64,000 nt of DNA from Diplosphaera chodatii (lineage: Eukaryota; Chlorophyta; Trebouxiophyceae; Prasiolales; Stichococcaceae), in the NCBI GenBank assembly GCA_032358165.1, contig JAALGY010000052.1, forward strand, positions 2,594,435-2,658,434, written 5' to 3'. A program made the translations under genes and the position numbers. How positions within the stretch are numbered: the stretch's first letter is position 1; each line of letters opens with the position of its first letter. This document shows, piece after piece, positions 49,479 to 61,300 of this stretch. Under the pieces are notes generated by a model that saw only the letters and a program-made list of their open reading frames with translations, was not told where the DNA came from and did not search any database.

Positions 49479-50396
49479 GTGGGCGTGATCAGCAGGCTGC
49501 TGCAGGCGGTGGCGCCGGTGCTCAGCCTGAAGCGGGGGCAGCCGATGCCGCCGCAGCTTGCGCCCGTGCACGTCCGGTTGGCGGCGCTGCAAAAGGCGCA
49601 GGCCGAGCTGCCGTCGGACCTTCCCGTACTCCGCCTGCAATCGGTGAGTGCAATGAGATGTGCTAGTCGTCATAAAATCAGGTGTACTCCCAGCTGATCA
49701 TGTGCCAACATCGGCTGGGTATGCCTGGCAATATTTAGAGTCCATGCGGTGACATGCATGACAAGATGCAGATGCGATATTCTGCAGGTGCTGCTGTGGG
49801 CGAAGATGAGGGAGGGGCTGTTGCGGGAAAAGGCGCAGCAGATGGCAGCTCAGCGGCAGCCAATGCGACTGCAACAGCAACAGCAACAGCCGCCACTGCA
49901 GTATAGCAGGCGCCGCCACCACAGCAACCGCCGCTGCAACGGCTGCTCTCGCAGTAGCAGCTTGCACAGCAGCTGAGCCAGCAGCAGGCGCAGCCGCAGC
50001 AGCATTGGCAGGGCATGGCAGCAGTTGCAGTGCCCGCACACCAGCCGACCGTGGAACCCCCGCAGACGCTCACACAGGCGGCTGCACCGCCGCAGCAGGC
50101 TTTGCAGCAGGCGCAGCTGAAGCTTGCACAGCTGCGTATTGCATTCAAGGCCTGCGTTCAAGGCGGTGAGTGTTGTTCGTAGCATGGAACTTCGCCGTGT
50201 GCCATGACCTCCAATTCACAGCTCCCATTGACCCTCGCTGTGCAGCATATTCATGGCTGCAGCCGGCAATCCCTGCCCGCCTCAGGTGCTGGCGCAGTGG
50301 CGCCCGGAAGCATTCATGTGTTGGGCGGCATCGAGATGAAGACGGAGCGGGGCATGCAGTCGTCGGCGCTGCCGCCGGCTGATGCGATGCAGGTGC
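49479..50396 (+). pseudogene. Unrecognised Q-rich coding locus with interrupted reading frame
   Basis: The exon-like block 49479-49643 (phase 0 at both ends, 55 residues, helical, ...LQKAQAELPSDLPVLRL) is followed by a block starting at 49788 (VLLWAKMREGLLREKAQQ, then Gln-rich). The Gln/Pro-rich coding character then continues in a different frame from about 49907, and that frame meets a TAG at 49955-49957 before resuming (QLAQQLSQQQAQ...) up to a donor at 50166. A clean phase-1 exon follows at 50286-50391 (ending PPADAMQ). The frame change and the stop suggest a pseudogene, a sequencing error, or splicing I cannot see. No domain is recognised. Confidence 0.35.
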
Positions 50397-50456
50397 AGTG
50401 CATGCTGTAATGGTTATGCTAGCCGAGCCCATGCTCGGATGTCTTGTTCAGACATG

Positions 50457-50699
50457 GTGCGGCCTGCCGCCTGTATGCTGCTAGCTCTGATGCTGCCAGG
50501 GGTGCATCTGCCGAGCCTGAGGGATGCTTGGATTGCTCCGATGCAGGGCTTCAGCGATGCTGCCAGCTAACAGGCAGCAGGGCGTTGCACGTCCTGGGCA
50601 CCCGCTACTTCCGGGGCAGTTCGGACGGGGTGCGACCTGCAGCCTGTTTGCTAACAGTTCTGATGCTGGCCAATGTGCATCTGCCGAGCCTGAGGGATG
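50457..50699 (+). repeat. Imperfect direct repeat, 173 bp offset
   Basis: About 70 bases at 50457-50526 recur with some differences at 50630-50699. Both copies end in the same stretch gtgcatctgccgagcctgag. Exon-like sequence (RALHVLGTRYFRG) lies between the copies. The sequence does not resemble the subtelomeric satellite although the offset is similar. Confidence 0.7.
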
Positions 50700-50742
50700 G
50701 ATTGATGGCAGGCGCTGAGCAGACCATTGGCGCAGCCTGCTG

Positions 50743-52047
50743 CTAGCAGTTGCCTCTCGCGGCTGCTGCGGTGCCCGCTGCCACTGGCCTTTGAGGCGCT
50801 GAGGTATGCCGTGCTTGACAGGCTGCTGTCTGCAAGGACCAAACACTTGCAGCTGACATCACCTGTCAGGGCGTCAGGGATGTGCTCTGTGTCCGTGGCA
50901 ATCAATGACGGGTCACGCATGCCCACCCAGGTGGTGGGGCAGCCGGTGACCGAGGCTGTGCCATGCTGGACGGCGGTGGAATTTGAGGCGGGACGAGTTG
51001 CTCAGCCGCCGGCATAAGCGTGTCCAACACGGAACAGGCGTGTGTTGCAGATCTGTTGTGATCCATGGCAGCTGCGCCCTGAACTTGAGGAACATCCTGC
51101 AACTGTCGGCGGGCATAGCCCCCCAGCTTACAGGGCTTTGCACCACGAGCTTTGCTGTTCACCCATAGCACTCTGGACCAGTATCGTAGTCCCAAGCCGG
51201 CTGCGATGCAGGCTGTGGCTGGCACATCACGCTTGTCAATTCTTGGGGTGCTGCTACTGTCATTTTTGTGTGCACCCTGCTGCTCAGCACCCTGACAGTC
51301 CCAACTCCTGGTACGCTGCAGGCGGACTGTGCTGTGCCGCCGCCGCCGCTGGGAGCCTGGCTGGCGTCAACGCGTCTATCACACATGGCGTCGGCGGATG
51401 TGAGGCCTGTCCGCAATCCGACGCAGGAAATGACCGCTCCTAGGTGATTTGCATGTCCACGACTTGCTTCGTTCATTGATGACCCATAGCTGGCGTGGTC
51501 TGGGGTAGGTGCTGTACACCACACTCGACTCCTTGACAGACTGCACGACCATAATGCTGCTTATTTTGCCATGTAGATTGGTTACTGCATGCATCATGGA
51601 GCAAAGGCGCTGCCGCCGCCCCTCCTGACGCCGCTCTCTGGCACGCAGGTTCCTGGCGGCCGCCGATCCAGGCGCACAAGCAGCGACAGCATGTGATGGC
51701 AGCAAGCGGCGTCAGCAGCCCTGGTGCACCACGTCGCTGACAAAAGTAGGCAGACAGTGGCGCAATCAGCAGGCCTGCTGCTGGAGGTGCTGCCGCCAGA
51801 GCCGGGATTCAGCGGCGTGCTTGTGCGGTGCATAGCGCCGGCGGTGGCCACTGCATCTGGTGCCTCGAATGCAGCCGCAGATGTTGTGGCAATGCCTGAC
51901 ACGGATCACGATGCGGCGATGTCAGCAGACACGCCAGCTGTTCCCGAGCTCAGCCAGGCGCGGCGCACGGTGCTGGTGTGGCTGCCGCCTGGCTACGCAG
52001 CAGGCTCCGCAGCAGCGGCCTGCGCCGAGTTCATTTGCAGATGCTGA
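50743..52047 (+). other. Further exon-like blocks of an unrecognised gene
   Basis: Protein-like blocks on the plus strand: 50751-50928 (Leu-rich, ...LPLAFEALRYAVLDRLL, then VSVAINDGSRMPTQ before a possible donor), 51322-51440 (Pro-rich then PVRNPTQEM, donor at 51441), 51650-51715 (FLAAADPGAQAA) and 51770-52045 (LLLEVLPPEPGFSGVLVRC ... RRTVLVWLPPGY). Some junctions keep phase (51440 to 51650) but others do not. They could belong to the same gene as 49479-50396. I do not recognise the family. Confidence 0.3.
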
Positions 52048-54113
52048 CCTGCATGTGAGCTCCTGGTCGTTGATTGATCACTGTTTTGATGCTTGCAATT
52101 GCTGGTGCTAGTCTGGGATACTGTGTATGCCAATATTACACAACACATTTGACAAGGTACAGTGCTGTACATACAAGGCACCGTCGCGTGGGACAGCTTC
52201 TGCGGAGTCGTGGCAGCCGTGCCGCAGCCGTGGACACTCAGAAGCTTGGCGGGGCATTGGGCTGACGCTGTGGCGGCACGCATCAGTGGCGGCTGTCGTT
52301 ACCACTTGGGGCTGATCCGATCCATTTTCGAGCTCTACAACCAACATGGTGGTTATGTGGTTGAGGGTTTGCGGCCGCCCAGCTGCCGGACTGCGCTGCA
52401 GCATTCGTCGCTGTTCTGCAAGATGCCGGGGTCGGTGCCGGGCCGCATGCAGAGTCGGTGGAGACAAATCTGCGGCTGTATGCGGTGGAGCTGCTGCAGG
52501 CTGTGTACGGAGTGGTGGCCAACTGTGATGCGTTGTTGGCACGGCTTGGCTTGAGGCAGCGGATGCTTTGGAGTTCAACGACGGGTGCACTGATATTGAT
52601 ATGATGCTTTGCATGCATGTGTTCGTTTGCTGGTGGCGCTATGCTGGATTTCCAGAGCAAGAAAGGCTGTGATGGCTATCTGACTGGCAGCACCTATGAT
52701 GGACCCACACTGCAACACACATCAAGAAGTATAGACACCATTGTGCACCATGTCCTCTGGTGCTGTGGTCTGGGCTTGGCGGCAAATGCTCTGGCTGAAG
52801 CAATGCTTTACTTCGCTCATCATGGTGGTTGCGAAGGGCCTCATCAACTGCTTTCAATGCTGGCGGCACGCATTGCCAACTGCCCTGGTCTCTGCTTCCA
52901 CGTGATGTGAAGCTGTGCCACGGTCCTGTACTTCGCCAGTGCTTGTTAAAATCCACCGCCGTCAAACAAACTGACGGCTGCTCTCAGGGGTCCTCAATCA
53001 AATTGGTCCCAGGGTGCCGGCGGCTTCGCATCGGCATGCGCCCTGCAGCCCACTTGCATGCAGCCTGCCGTTTGCTTTTGTGCTTTGGGCCGTCGTCACA
53101 ATGGACACACATACAGCTGCCACCCTGCTGTGTAGCAGCCAGATGCCTGCGGCACGCAACTCTGTCTGCATGCACACCCCGTGCAGACCCGCCCCACGCG
53201 AGGCGGTGGCTGTTCTGCAGACGCTGGCGGCGATGGTGCAAGGCCACGGCGAGGCTCGCCGGCGGGGCGGGGCGGCGGCGGGGGCGGCAGCACACAGGTG
53301 GGCCCCAGCGTCACGGCAGCCCCGCCGGCATCTTATGTGCGGCTGATGTCATCTCCAGGCAGCAGCTCAAGCTGAGTCCCAATAACAGGGCACTGCACTT
53401 GTCAGTGGTGCAGCACCAGAGGTTGCAGTAGGTGTTGCACTCAGACCGGATTTGCGCAGATGCTGTTGTATTAGTGCTCCTTGGGAGGTTGCCCAGCCAG
53501 TGTGATTCACATGCAGTCTGCTTCGCGCCAGGTCGCCGAGTCGTCATGGCCAGCTGGCGGTCGGCGTGGGCGTGCGGTGGCGTGCGAGGGTGGTGCCGTC
53601 GACCGCACCAGGCGCGGCGGCGGCCCCCCGCAGCCAGCGCTACGCCTAGACCAGGTGTGCCACGCACCAGGCGGCCCTGGATGAGGTTGCTCATTGGGAA
53701 GCCGTCCCTTCTGCATTCTCGGCAGCGGGCTGTTGCACCCCGGGGCATGGCTCCTGTGATCTGCCAGCTGTCATGTCGGTGCACTGCCCCCTATAGGGGC
53801 CACGACCAGCAGGATCTGCAGCAGAGTGTGCAGGACGCTGCTGTGGCACTCGCTGCCCAAACCCCCGACTTCAGGGTCCACCTCCTCATGGTCTCTGCCC
53901 GCAGGCCCCCGGACCGGCGGGAGCAGCTGGCAGGGGTGTTGGCGGCCTGCAGAGGGATCCAGCCGGCGGGGTGGCCGGCCGCCAGACCAGGCGCAGCAGC
54001 TGCAGACATCAGCCGCCGCCGCCCTCCCACCAGGTACATCACCAGCCCACGTTACTTCAAGCACGTCCTCCTCTGACGCCCTCAAGGAGCCGGCTCCTCA
54101 AGGTCCTATGTCA
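52048..54113. other. Region without a supportable gene
   Basis: Scattered short open stretches on both strands with no recognisable motif. Blocks at 52162-52310 and 53180-53375 (Gly-rich, then SYVRLMSSPGSSSS) have some coding character but no partners in phase. An open frame continuous with the next gene extends upstream to about 53826, so an extra 5' exon may lie here. Confidence 0.3.
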
Positions 54114-56180
54114 GCTGCTGAACTTGCCCTGCGCTGCTTCGACGTGACACTGAAAAGGTACACCACATGGCACCACAGGGTGCAGCCAAGCGGCCCAGGG
54201 TGGGAGCAGCTCCGCCGGATGCTCCGGCACGGCAGCGCAGGCGGGCGCGCAGCGCCACCGTTGACCCGGCAGCAGCACAGCCGGCCATGCCGCGGCAGCC
54301 GGCAGGTGGCGAGGGTGGCGGCGGCGGTCAGCGCGGCGCGGGTGTCCGCCCGCCTGGTCGACATGGAGGGCGGTGCCGCCGCGATGGAGGCCAGCTACGA
54401 GCGGCGGCTCGCGGCACTGACAGCCGAGAACTCGCGGATGGCCGCCGAGCTGGCGCACGCGCGACAGGAGCTGCAGCAGTGGCGGCTGGTGCACTGGGCG
54501 CTGCCAAATGGCGTTGACACCATCGTGTACTGGCAGCCCGGCTCGAAGGTGCGCCTTTCACATGCTGTGCACCCTCCCACAGCTCCTGCTATAAAATCAC
54601 AGGGTTGCAGGGAGCTGCACGCTGCCCCTGATGACCAGATGCCCACCGCCGCCAAGCTTGGACACGCCCAAAGCGCCTCCAGCCGCTGTTGCTGGCACGT
54701 GTTGTCAGACCCTGTATGCACCTGCTTGGATGCAGATTGGCGAGCTGACCGCCAACACGCTCGTGGTCCATGAGCTCACCGGCGAGCCCCTGCTGCTCTT
54801 CCGTCTGGACGCGTACGGCGGCGACGCCGACGCCATCGGCGCGATGAACGCCAGGCTCGTCGCCCAGGGCGCCCAGTGCCAGCGGCGGGCGGACCTGCTG
54901 GCCAAGGGCGGCCTGACGTTCCTCGGCGTCCGCTGGTGCCGCGAGAACCTGACGGTCAGCAGGTGGGCGCTGCGCTGTGGCTGCACAGCTGCAAGTGTGG
55001 TTCCTAGCGGTCGTGCCCCTCACCCTGTCTGAGCAAGCCGGCGCCACAGGACAACCGGTGTCCGTGGAGCGGAGCATCATGGTAAGCTCCCACACACACT
55101 TCAACTTTTTCTCCAGGTACAACCACGAGGTCGAGCGCAAGCTGGTCGCTCTGGCCAACCGCTGCGTGGCCAGGGAGACGGAGGCGCTGTGCAGAACGTT
55201 TGCCCCGCAGCTGGTCACCATGTACAAGTGCGTGCGCCCCGGTGCCAACGCCACCATCGGCCTGAAGTCCGCCAACTCGACCTTCACGCTCAAGGGCCTG
55301 TCGTTGGACTACAGCATCGAGCAGCACGTCGACCAGGGCGAGCCGAGCACCTTCATCTCCTTCTTCATGAAAGGTCGGATCTGCACTGACGGCCTTGGCC
55401 TGCTCGGATTTCGCTGGTGCGCTGCGGTGCCTTTCACCAAGGGCCAGCGCGTCTTTAGTGGCGCCTCAGGGCGGGACACTCATGTTCAGCGGCCGGCTAT
55501 GTGTGGCACTGCAGGCCAGGGCACGCCGTCGCAGGGCCACTTCCGCGTGGACGACCTGGGGGCGTTCTTCACGCCGTCGCACGGCTTCTGCGTGTGGTTC
55601 AACTCTGCAAAGCTGAGGCACGGGACGGAGCCGGTGCGCTCGCCGCCAGGCAGCTGCCAGCGCGTCGGCTGCGCGCTGACCCTGAAGAAGGGCGTCCTCA
55701 CTCATGCTGAAAACATGCGGCGGCGGCTGATCGAGCAGCAGGTCGTCGAAAACGCCCATCGCATCGCCGCCAAGGCGGCCAGCAGGGCGGCGACGCGCAG
55801 GTCGGTGGCTGTCACTCCTGCTGGATGTCAGTCGTTCTAATCGTCACTGCTTTGAATCCCAATGTTGGCGCCATGGTCTGGACACGACAGCCTGTGCGAT
55901 CCCCTTGCTTGCAGCCAGGGCGCGCCGTGAGCTGCACCGGCTGGAGCGCTGGGCGCCGTCACTGGCTGGCGCGCGCGCCTGCAACGGCGCGGTGGCCCTG
56001 CCGCACGCTTGGCAGCTCGCGCTGGTCCCCAGCCGCGGGCTGTGTCCCTGTCGGCGGCGTGGGGCGCGCTCCGCCGGCGTGCGCCGCTGGGCCGGCAGCC
56101 GGGCCGATGTGCGGGACCAACTGGGGCCCGTGAGCTTCTGGACAGTCCTGCAACAGCAGTTTTGTGCGTGTTTCAGCTGA
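54114..56180 (+). CDS. Coiled-coil protein with putative 2-oxoglutarate/Fe(II) dioxygenase fold
   Basis: Five exons in phase: 54114-54548, 54736-54962, 55117-55373, 55515-55800, 55919-56180 (488 residues). Residues of about 95-140 form a coiled coil (AAMEASYERRLAALTAENS...). The middle contains the pattern expected of a 2OG-Fe(II) dioxygenase: HVD (H291, D293), a strand-rich stretch GHFRVDDLGAFF, then LRHGTEPV with a distal His (H342) and a following Arg (R356) in QRVGCALTL. These would be the iron facial triad and the 2OG-binding Arg. The C-terminus is Arg-rich and helical. Related domains occur in TET/JBP-type and other algal oxygenases, but I cannot assign a substrate. The start is uncertain: the frame is open back to about 53826, and an overlapping ATG at 54167 opens a different frame with a basic KRPRV stretch. 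Confidence 0.5.
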
Positions 56181-57029
56181 CAATGCGTGCTGTGGCGCCC
56201 TGCACATGCAGCGGAGTTCCATCTTGTCCTGTGTCCTGGCAGAACCACCATCGGGGCATAAATTGGCGGGGGACAGCATGCATTCATATGGCCCTTTCGG
56301 GCTGGACCTTGCACATACGCGACAGCAAGACGGTGACAGCAACATCTCTGGCAGCTCAGGAATCATGGCTCAACGCTCGACTACTCTACGTGCATCAATA
56401 TGTCGTCTAGAACGGTTGCAGTCCTGAGATGCAGCGCGCATGCCGCATCATTCCTGCTGCCAGCCGTTTTTTTTCGGCATTGTTCTCGACGCTTTTGGCG
56501 ACGACCATGCTGAGCTGCAGGCCTGTGCTTGTGCAGATCGTCATTGGCGGGCACCGACTGTCCAAGGATTGAGCCGTGGCGCGGATGGGGGCACAGCCGC
56601 ATGCCAGCCGCCCTGCATGGGAGTACACGGTGGGTGCTGGTGCTGCTATGCTATGTGATTGGCATGCCCGGAAGCCAGTGCTGCAGTGCTGACTGGCTGT
56701 GCCAGCAGCGTGCAGGCTTTTGTCAAAGGCCATAGCGGTTTTGCGCTGGCATGCGTGTTGCCAACCACTCAGCACCGGGAGCATCATAACCAGAGTACAG
56801 AGTGAGTGCTGTTGACTGTTGCCCTCGGTCTGGCAGCCCTGCGGCCTGCTGATGCCCTGTCGATCGGCTGCACCTGCTGCGTGCAAAGCACAAACCACAT
56901 CTTGGCCGCCAGTTTCGGCAAATGGTGCTATACCGCTCAACATACGCATCTGTATATTCGTCAAGCATACTCTTGGCATGGATGTTGCACAAAGCTATCA
57001 TTCATCAGTTTCGTGTGCTTTGCGCAGGT
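56181..57029. other. Gene-poor subtelomeric flank
   Basis: About 850 bp with no supportable exon on either strand, no RNA gene and no clear repeat. It contains the 3' end of the preceding gene. Confidence 0.4.
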
Positions 57030-58020
57030 CCCAGCCTTTCACCAGGTCGCCACCACCACCACCGTCTGGCTGGGCACCCCTCCCCCGCCCCAGCCCACCG
57101 CCAGCTGCCCCTCTCAGCCCGCCATCTACTCCCACTCCGCAGCCGACGATCATCGTGACCTCTGTTGGGAGCCATCTCCCCACCGCCACCACCCGCGCCT
57201 GCGCCTCCTCCCAGCCATCGACCCTCGCCGCCATCGAACTCAACAACCACCCCAGCCGCCGCTCAGCAGATCATCCCCGCCACCCACTCCGTCTGCGCAA
57301 CGAATTGGTGGACACTTGCGCCGGACACGGTCGCCCACCACCCACGTGCGCAGCCATATACACAAGTCCATCTGCATACCTTGCTAGCCGTGTCGGTGCC
57401 TTGCACCGCCTCGTGATATGCTATCAAGAATGCAGTGGGTCTCCTGGTTGTCCTGCGTGCATCATTCGTACTGACCAGCCGGCTCATTGACCCTGCAGGA
57501 TGCCATCCGACTTCCATACACCTGCTCTGCCGCCTGACAGCCCTTCTCCGTTGCTGCCAACAACACGGGGACGCGCCCTTCGCCGCCACGCCGCCACCGT
57601 CCCCGACGAGCCCCAAATACTCCGCTGAGCCCGCCGCCCCCACCCACCGTCGCATATCCCTTTCGCCAGCCCCAGCCCCCCCAGGGCTTTACCTGGCGAG
57701 CTCGGCGCCCACGCAGCCGCCCTTGGAAACACCCAGGGCCGCCCTGGACATGCACAGACCGCTGGCGCGGACCCGCCCACCAGTCCGCCGCCGTCACCAC
57801 CATCAAGCCCGCCTGCGTCGTCCCCGCCACCGCCACGGCCGTCATCCAGCCTGCTCCCCACCCTCATCTCAGCCTGCCGCCGCCGCCGTTGAGGCCGCCA
57901 CCTTTGCCAGCACCCAACCTGCTACCGTCGCCAGCGCCCCAGCAGTCGATGCAGCGACGGGCCGCCGCGCTGCCATTGCAGCCTTGCAGCCCCCCAGCGT
58001 CCCCACCGCCGCGGCGGATG
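57030..58020. repeat. Pyrimidine-rich (C-rich) low-complexity tract
   Basis: Around a kilobase in which the plus strand is dominated by C with T (runs such as ccacccc, ccgcc, cccccag). Proline-rich open frames on the plus strand and glycine-rich ones on the minus strand are by-products of this skew. There are no splice-consistent exons. The tract lies just inside the subtelomeric satellite. Confidence 0.6.
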
Positions 58021-58334
58021 TTTGACGGCTGGCGAGGCGGTTGCCGCGGCAGCCGCAGTACTCCTGCACCACTGCTGCCGGGCGATGCCTGCAGCAGTAG
58101 CGAGGACAGCCCATCCGGCCATTTGGCTTGCTCGACACCACATCCGCGCACCAGCCAGCAGCGCCCAGTCAGAACGAGCTGAACGTCTGCAACGGTGTGC
58201 AGCATGAGCATCTGCGCAGCTGCCTTCACGGTGTTCTGATGCTTTGCGACCTGGCATGCAGAGCAGGCCATGAGTTGAGCACACAGCGGCAGCTGCTGCT
58301 GAATGCCAGCGCATGCGCCTTGCATTGGCACCCC

Positions 58335-61300
58335 TGATGACGTGTTGAACGATTGGCATAACTGGCTGCAGCTTTGGGATCGCCCATGCGGCCTTGCGTC
58401 CGGTAGGAGCCCTGGAGGACCCGACAGCACCGGCCAGCTCATATCCAGAGACCAAGGTCAGCGTTTCTGCTGGCTGCCCTCGATTTGGGTCGCATCAGGG
58501 CCCCTGCTGACATGCTGACCAATTGTCACGGTTGCATTCAACTTGCAGGTGCCCTGCGCGACCTTTTGGTGCCGTCATGCGCTGCCCAGGACACATCAGC
58601 GCTGGGCACGCTGCACCCAGAGACCAGGGTGCGCATTCATGCTGAATCTTCCTGCATCTGGCCTGCCTTAGGGCCACTGATCACGTGCTGAACGATTGGA
58701 ATAGCTGGCAGCGGCTGTCAGGTGCTGTGCGCAGCCTTCTGCCGCCAGACCGCTGCCCACTACACAGCGGCACCGGCCAGCCCATGCCCGGAGACCAGGG
58801 CCGGCGCTCCTGCTGATTGCCTTGGATTTGGGTCGCATCAGGGCTCCTCTTGACGCGCTGGACAACTCGCACCGCTGGCTATGGCTGCGGGGTGGCCGGT
58901 GCGGCGGTGCGTTGGCACTGGTAGCTCCCGAGGACCCAGCAACGCACGGACGCACGTAGCCAGAGACCAAGGTGAGCAAGTCTGCCGGCTGCCCTGGATT
59001 GGGCTTGCATCACGGCCGTTGATGACCTGCTGAACAGCCCTGGAAGCTGCCTGCAGATTGAGTGTCCCTTTGGCGGCTTGCCTGCCGCTCGCACTGTAGA
59101 ATGATACCCGGGATGCTCGTGTCCCAAGACCGGGGCAACCATTTCTGCTGTCCGCCCTGCACTTGGGTGGTACTGAGCTCACTGCAGCCCTGCTGAATCA
59201 CTGGCAAAGATATTGCTTCCAGGGATTCGACAGCCGGTGCCGCTGCAAGTTGGCGTCGCTGCTGCCCTGGGACCCGGCCCTGACGGGAGCGCTGTATCCA
59301 GAGATCAAAGTGAGTTTTCGTTCTGGTGGCCCTGGTGCTGGCGTACGTCAGAGCCACTGATGACACGCTGAACAACTCTGACGGCTGCGTGCGCGATGCA
59401 GCCACCTGCGTTGCCTTCTGACGCCGGCGCATGCTGCCAAGCACCCGGCAGCGCCTGGCATGCTGCATTCAGAGACCAGGGTGCTTGTTCCCTCTGTCTG
59501 CCCTGGATTTGGGTGGTACTAAGCTCATCACAACCCTGCTACAACACTGTGACGGTCTCGTGCAGGTTACATGGGCTTCATGCAACCTGCCGTCTCAGGC
59601 GCATGCTGCTGAGGGCCCAGGAGCACCGCCCAGCTCGTACCCAGAGACCAGGGTGAGCGTGTCTCCTGATGGCCCTGCATATGGCATGCATCGAGGCCCC
59701 TGATGACGTGTAAAAAGACTTGCACGCTTGCGTGCAGGTTGCAGGTGCCCTGCGCGGCCTGTTTGCCTTGGGCGTCGCTGCTGAGGGTAGAGCGGCATCG
59801 AGATGCTCATAGCCAGAGACCAGGGTGAGCAATGCTGCGATTGCCCTGCAGTGTTGGTTGCACCAAGGCCACTCTTGATCTGCTGAACGCCCCGCGTTGC
59901 TGGCTGCAGCTTTGGGATGGCTCGTTTGGCTACAGGCTGGCGCCATCGCTGCCATGGACCGTGATGCTCATGTCCAGAGACCAGGGTGGGCACTCCTGCT
60001 GACTGCCACCGATTTGCCATGCTTCAAGGCCGTAGATGACACATCAGACGAACAGCACAGCTGGCTGCAGGTGTCGGGTGCTGTGGGCGGCTTGCTCGCC
60101 GCCGCCGCTTCATGTGGGCACCCAGCGATGTGCGGATGCTCATATCCTGACACCAGGGTGAGCATTTCTGTTGACCGCCCTGCAGTTGGGTGGTATCAGG
60201 GCCACTGCTGACGTGCTGAACGACTGGCACAGCTGCGTGCAGGTTTATGGGTGTTCTGCGCGGATGGTCTGCCGACGGCAGCGTTGTATGGACACCCCAC
60301 AGCACTGGGTGCAGCATAACCAGAGACCAGGGTGCGTGTTTTGCTTGATTGCCCTGCAGTTGGATTGCATCAGGGCCACTGATGACGTGCTGTACGACTG
60401 GCATGCCTGGCAGCAGCTGTCAGGTGCTGTGTGCAGCCTGCTGCCGCCAGACCGCTGTCCCAGTACAAAGCGGCACAGGCCACCCCATGCCCAGAGACCA
60501 GGGCGACCGTTTCTTCTGTTTGCCCTGCAGTTGGCCTCAGTCAGAGTCACCGATGACCTGCAGAACGGCTGGCACAGCTGGCTGCTGCTTTGGGATGGCC
60601 GCCGTGGCTGTATGCCGGTGTGGGTGGCTCCTGGCGACCCAGGAGTGCCGCGTGCACCATATCCAGACACCAGGGTGCGTGTTCTACATGCTTGCCCTGA
60701 ATCTGCCTTGCATCGGAGCCACCGATGCTGTGCTGAACGACCCTGGGAGCTGCGTGCAGGTTACGGGTGCTCCGCGCGGCCTGTCTGCCAGAGGCGTTGC
60801 CGCCGAGGGAGAGAGCGATGCCGGACGCAGCGTAGCCAGAGTCCAGGGTGCGTGTTTCCGGCGATTGCCCTGCATTTGGGTGGTATCAAGGCCACTGACA
60901 ACGTGCTGAACGACTCGCACAGCTGGCTGCAGGGTACGGGTGCTGTGCGCAGCCTTTGCCATTGTGACCGATTCCCGGGACACAGCAGCACCGGCACGCT
61001 GATATCTTCAGTCCAAGGTCAGTGTTCCTGCTGCTTGCCTTGCAGCTGCCTGGCATCGGGGCCACTGATGCTCTGCTGAAGGATCGGTGCAGCTGCATGT
61101 GCACTGCGGGTGCCCTGCGCCGCCTTTCTGCCGCCGGCAGCGCATCTCGGCACCCAGCAACACCGGCACGCTGATATCTACAGTCCAGGGTCAGTGTTCC
61201 TGCTGCTTGCCCTGCCGATGGCTGGCGTCAGGGCCACTGATGACGTGCTGATCGACCCGGGCAGCTGGCCACAGCTGTGGGATGGCCGGCGTGTGGTCTG

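Noticed and set aside
54114..56180. Integrated giant-virus gene
   Set aside because: It has four spliceosomal introns and the same GC-rich codon use as its neighbours, so nothing in the sequence points to a viral origin.
57165..58025. Proline-rich frames such as a cell-wall extensin
   Set aside because: No SPPPP-type repeat, no signal peptide and no consistent splicing. The proline content follows from C-rich sequence.
60171..61079. Open reading frame of about 300 codons in the satellite array
   Set aside because: It spans several 171 bp monomers, has no start context or homology-like motif, and similar frames occur in other phases and on the other strand. It is a by-product of the repeat.
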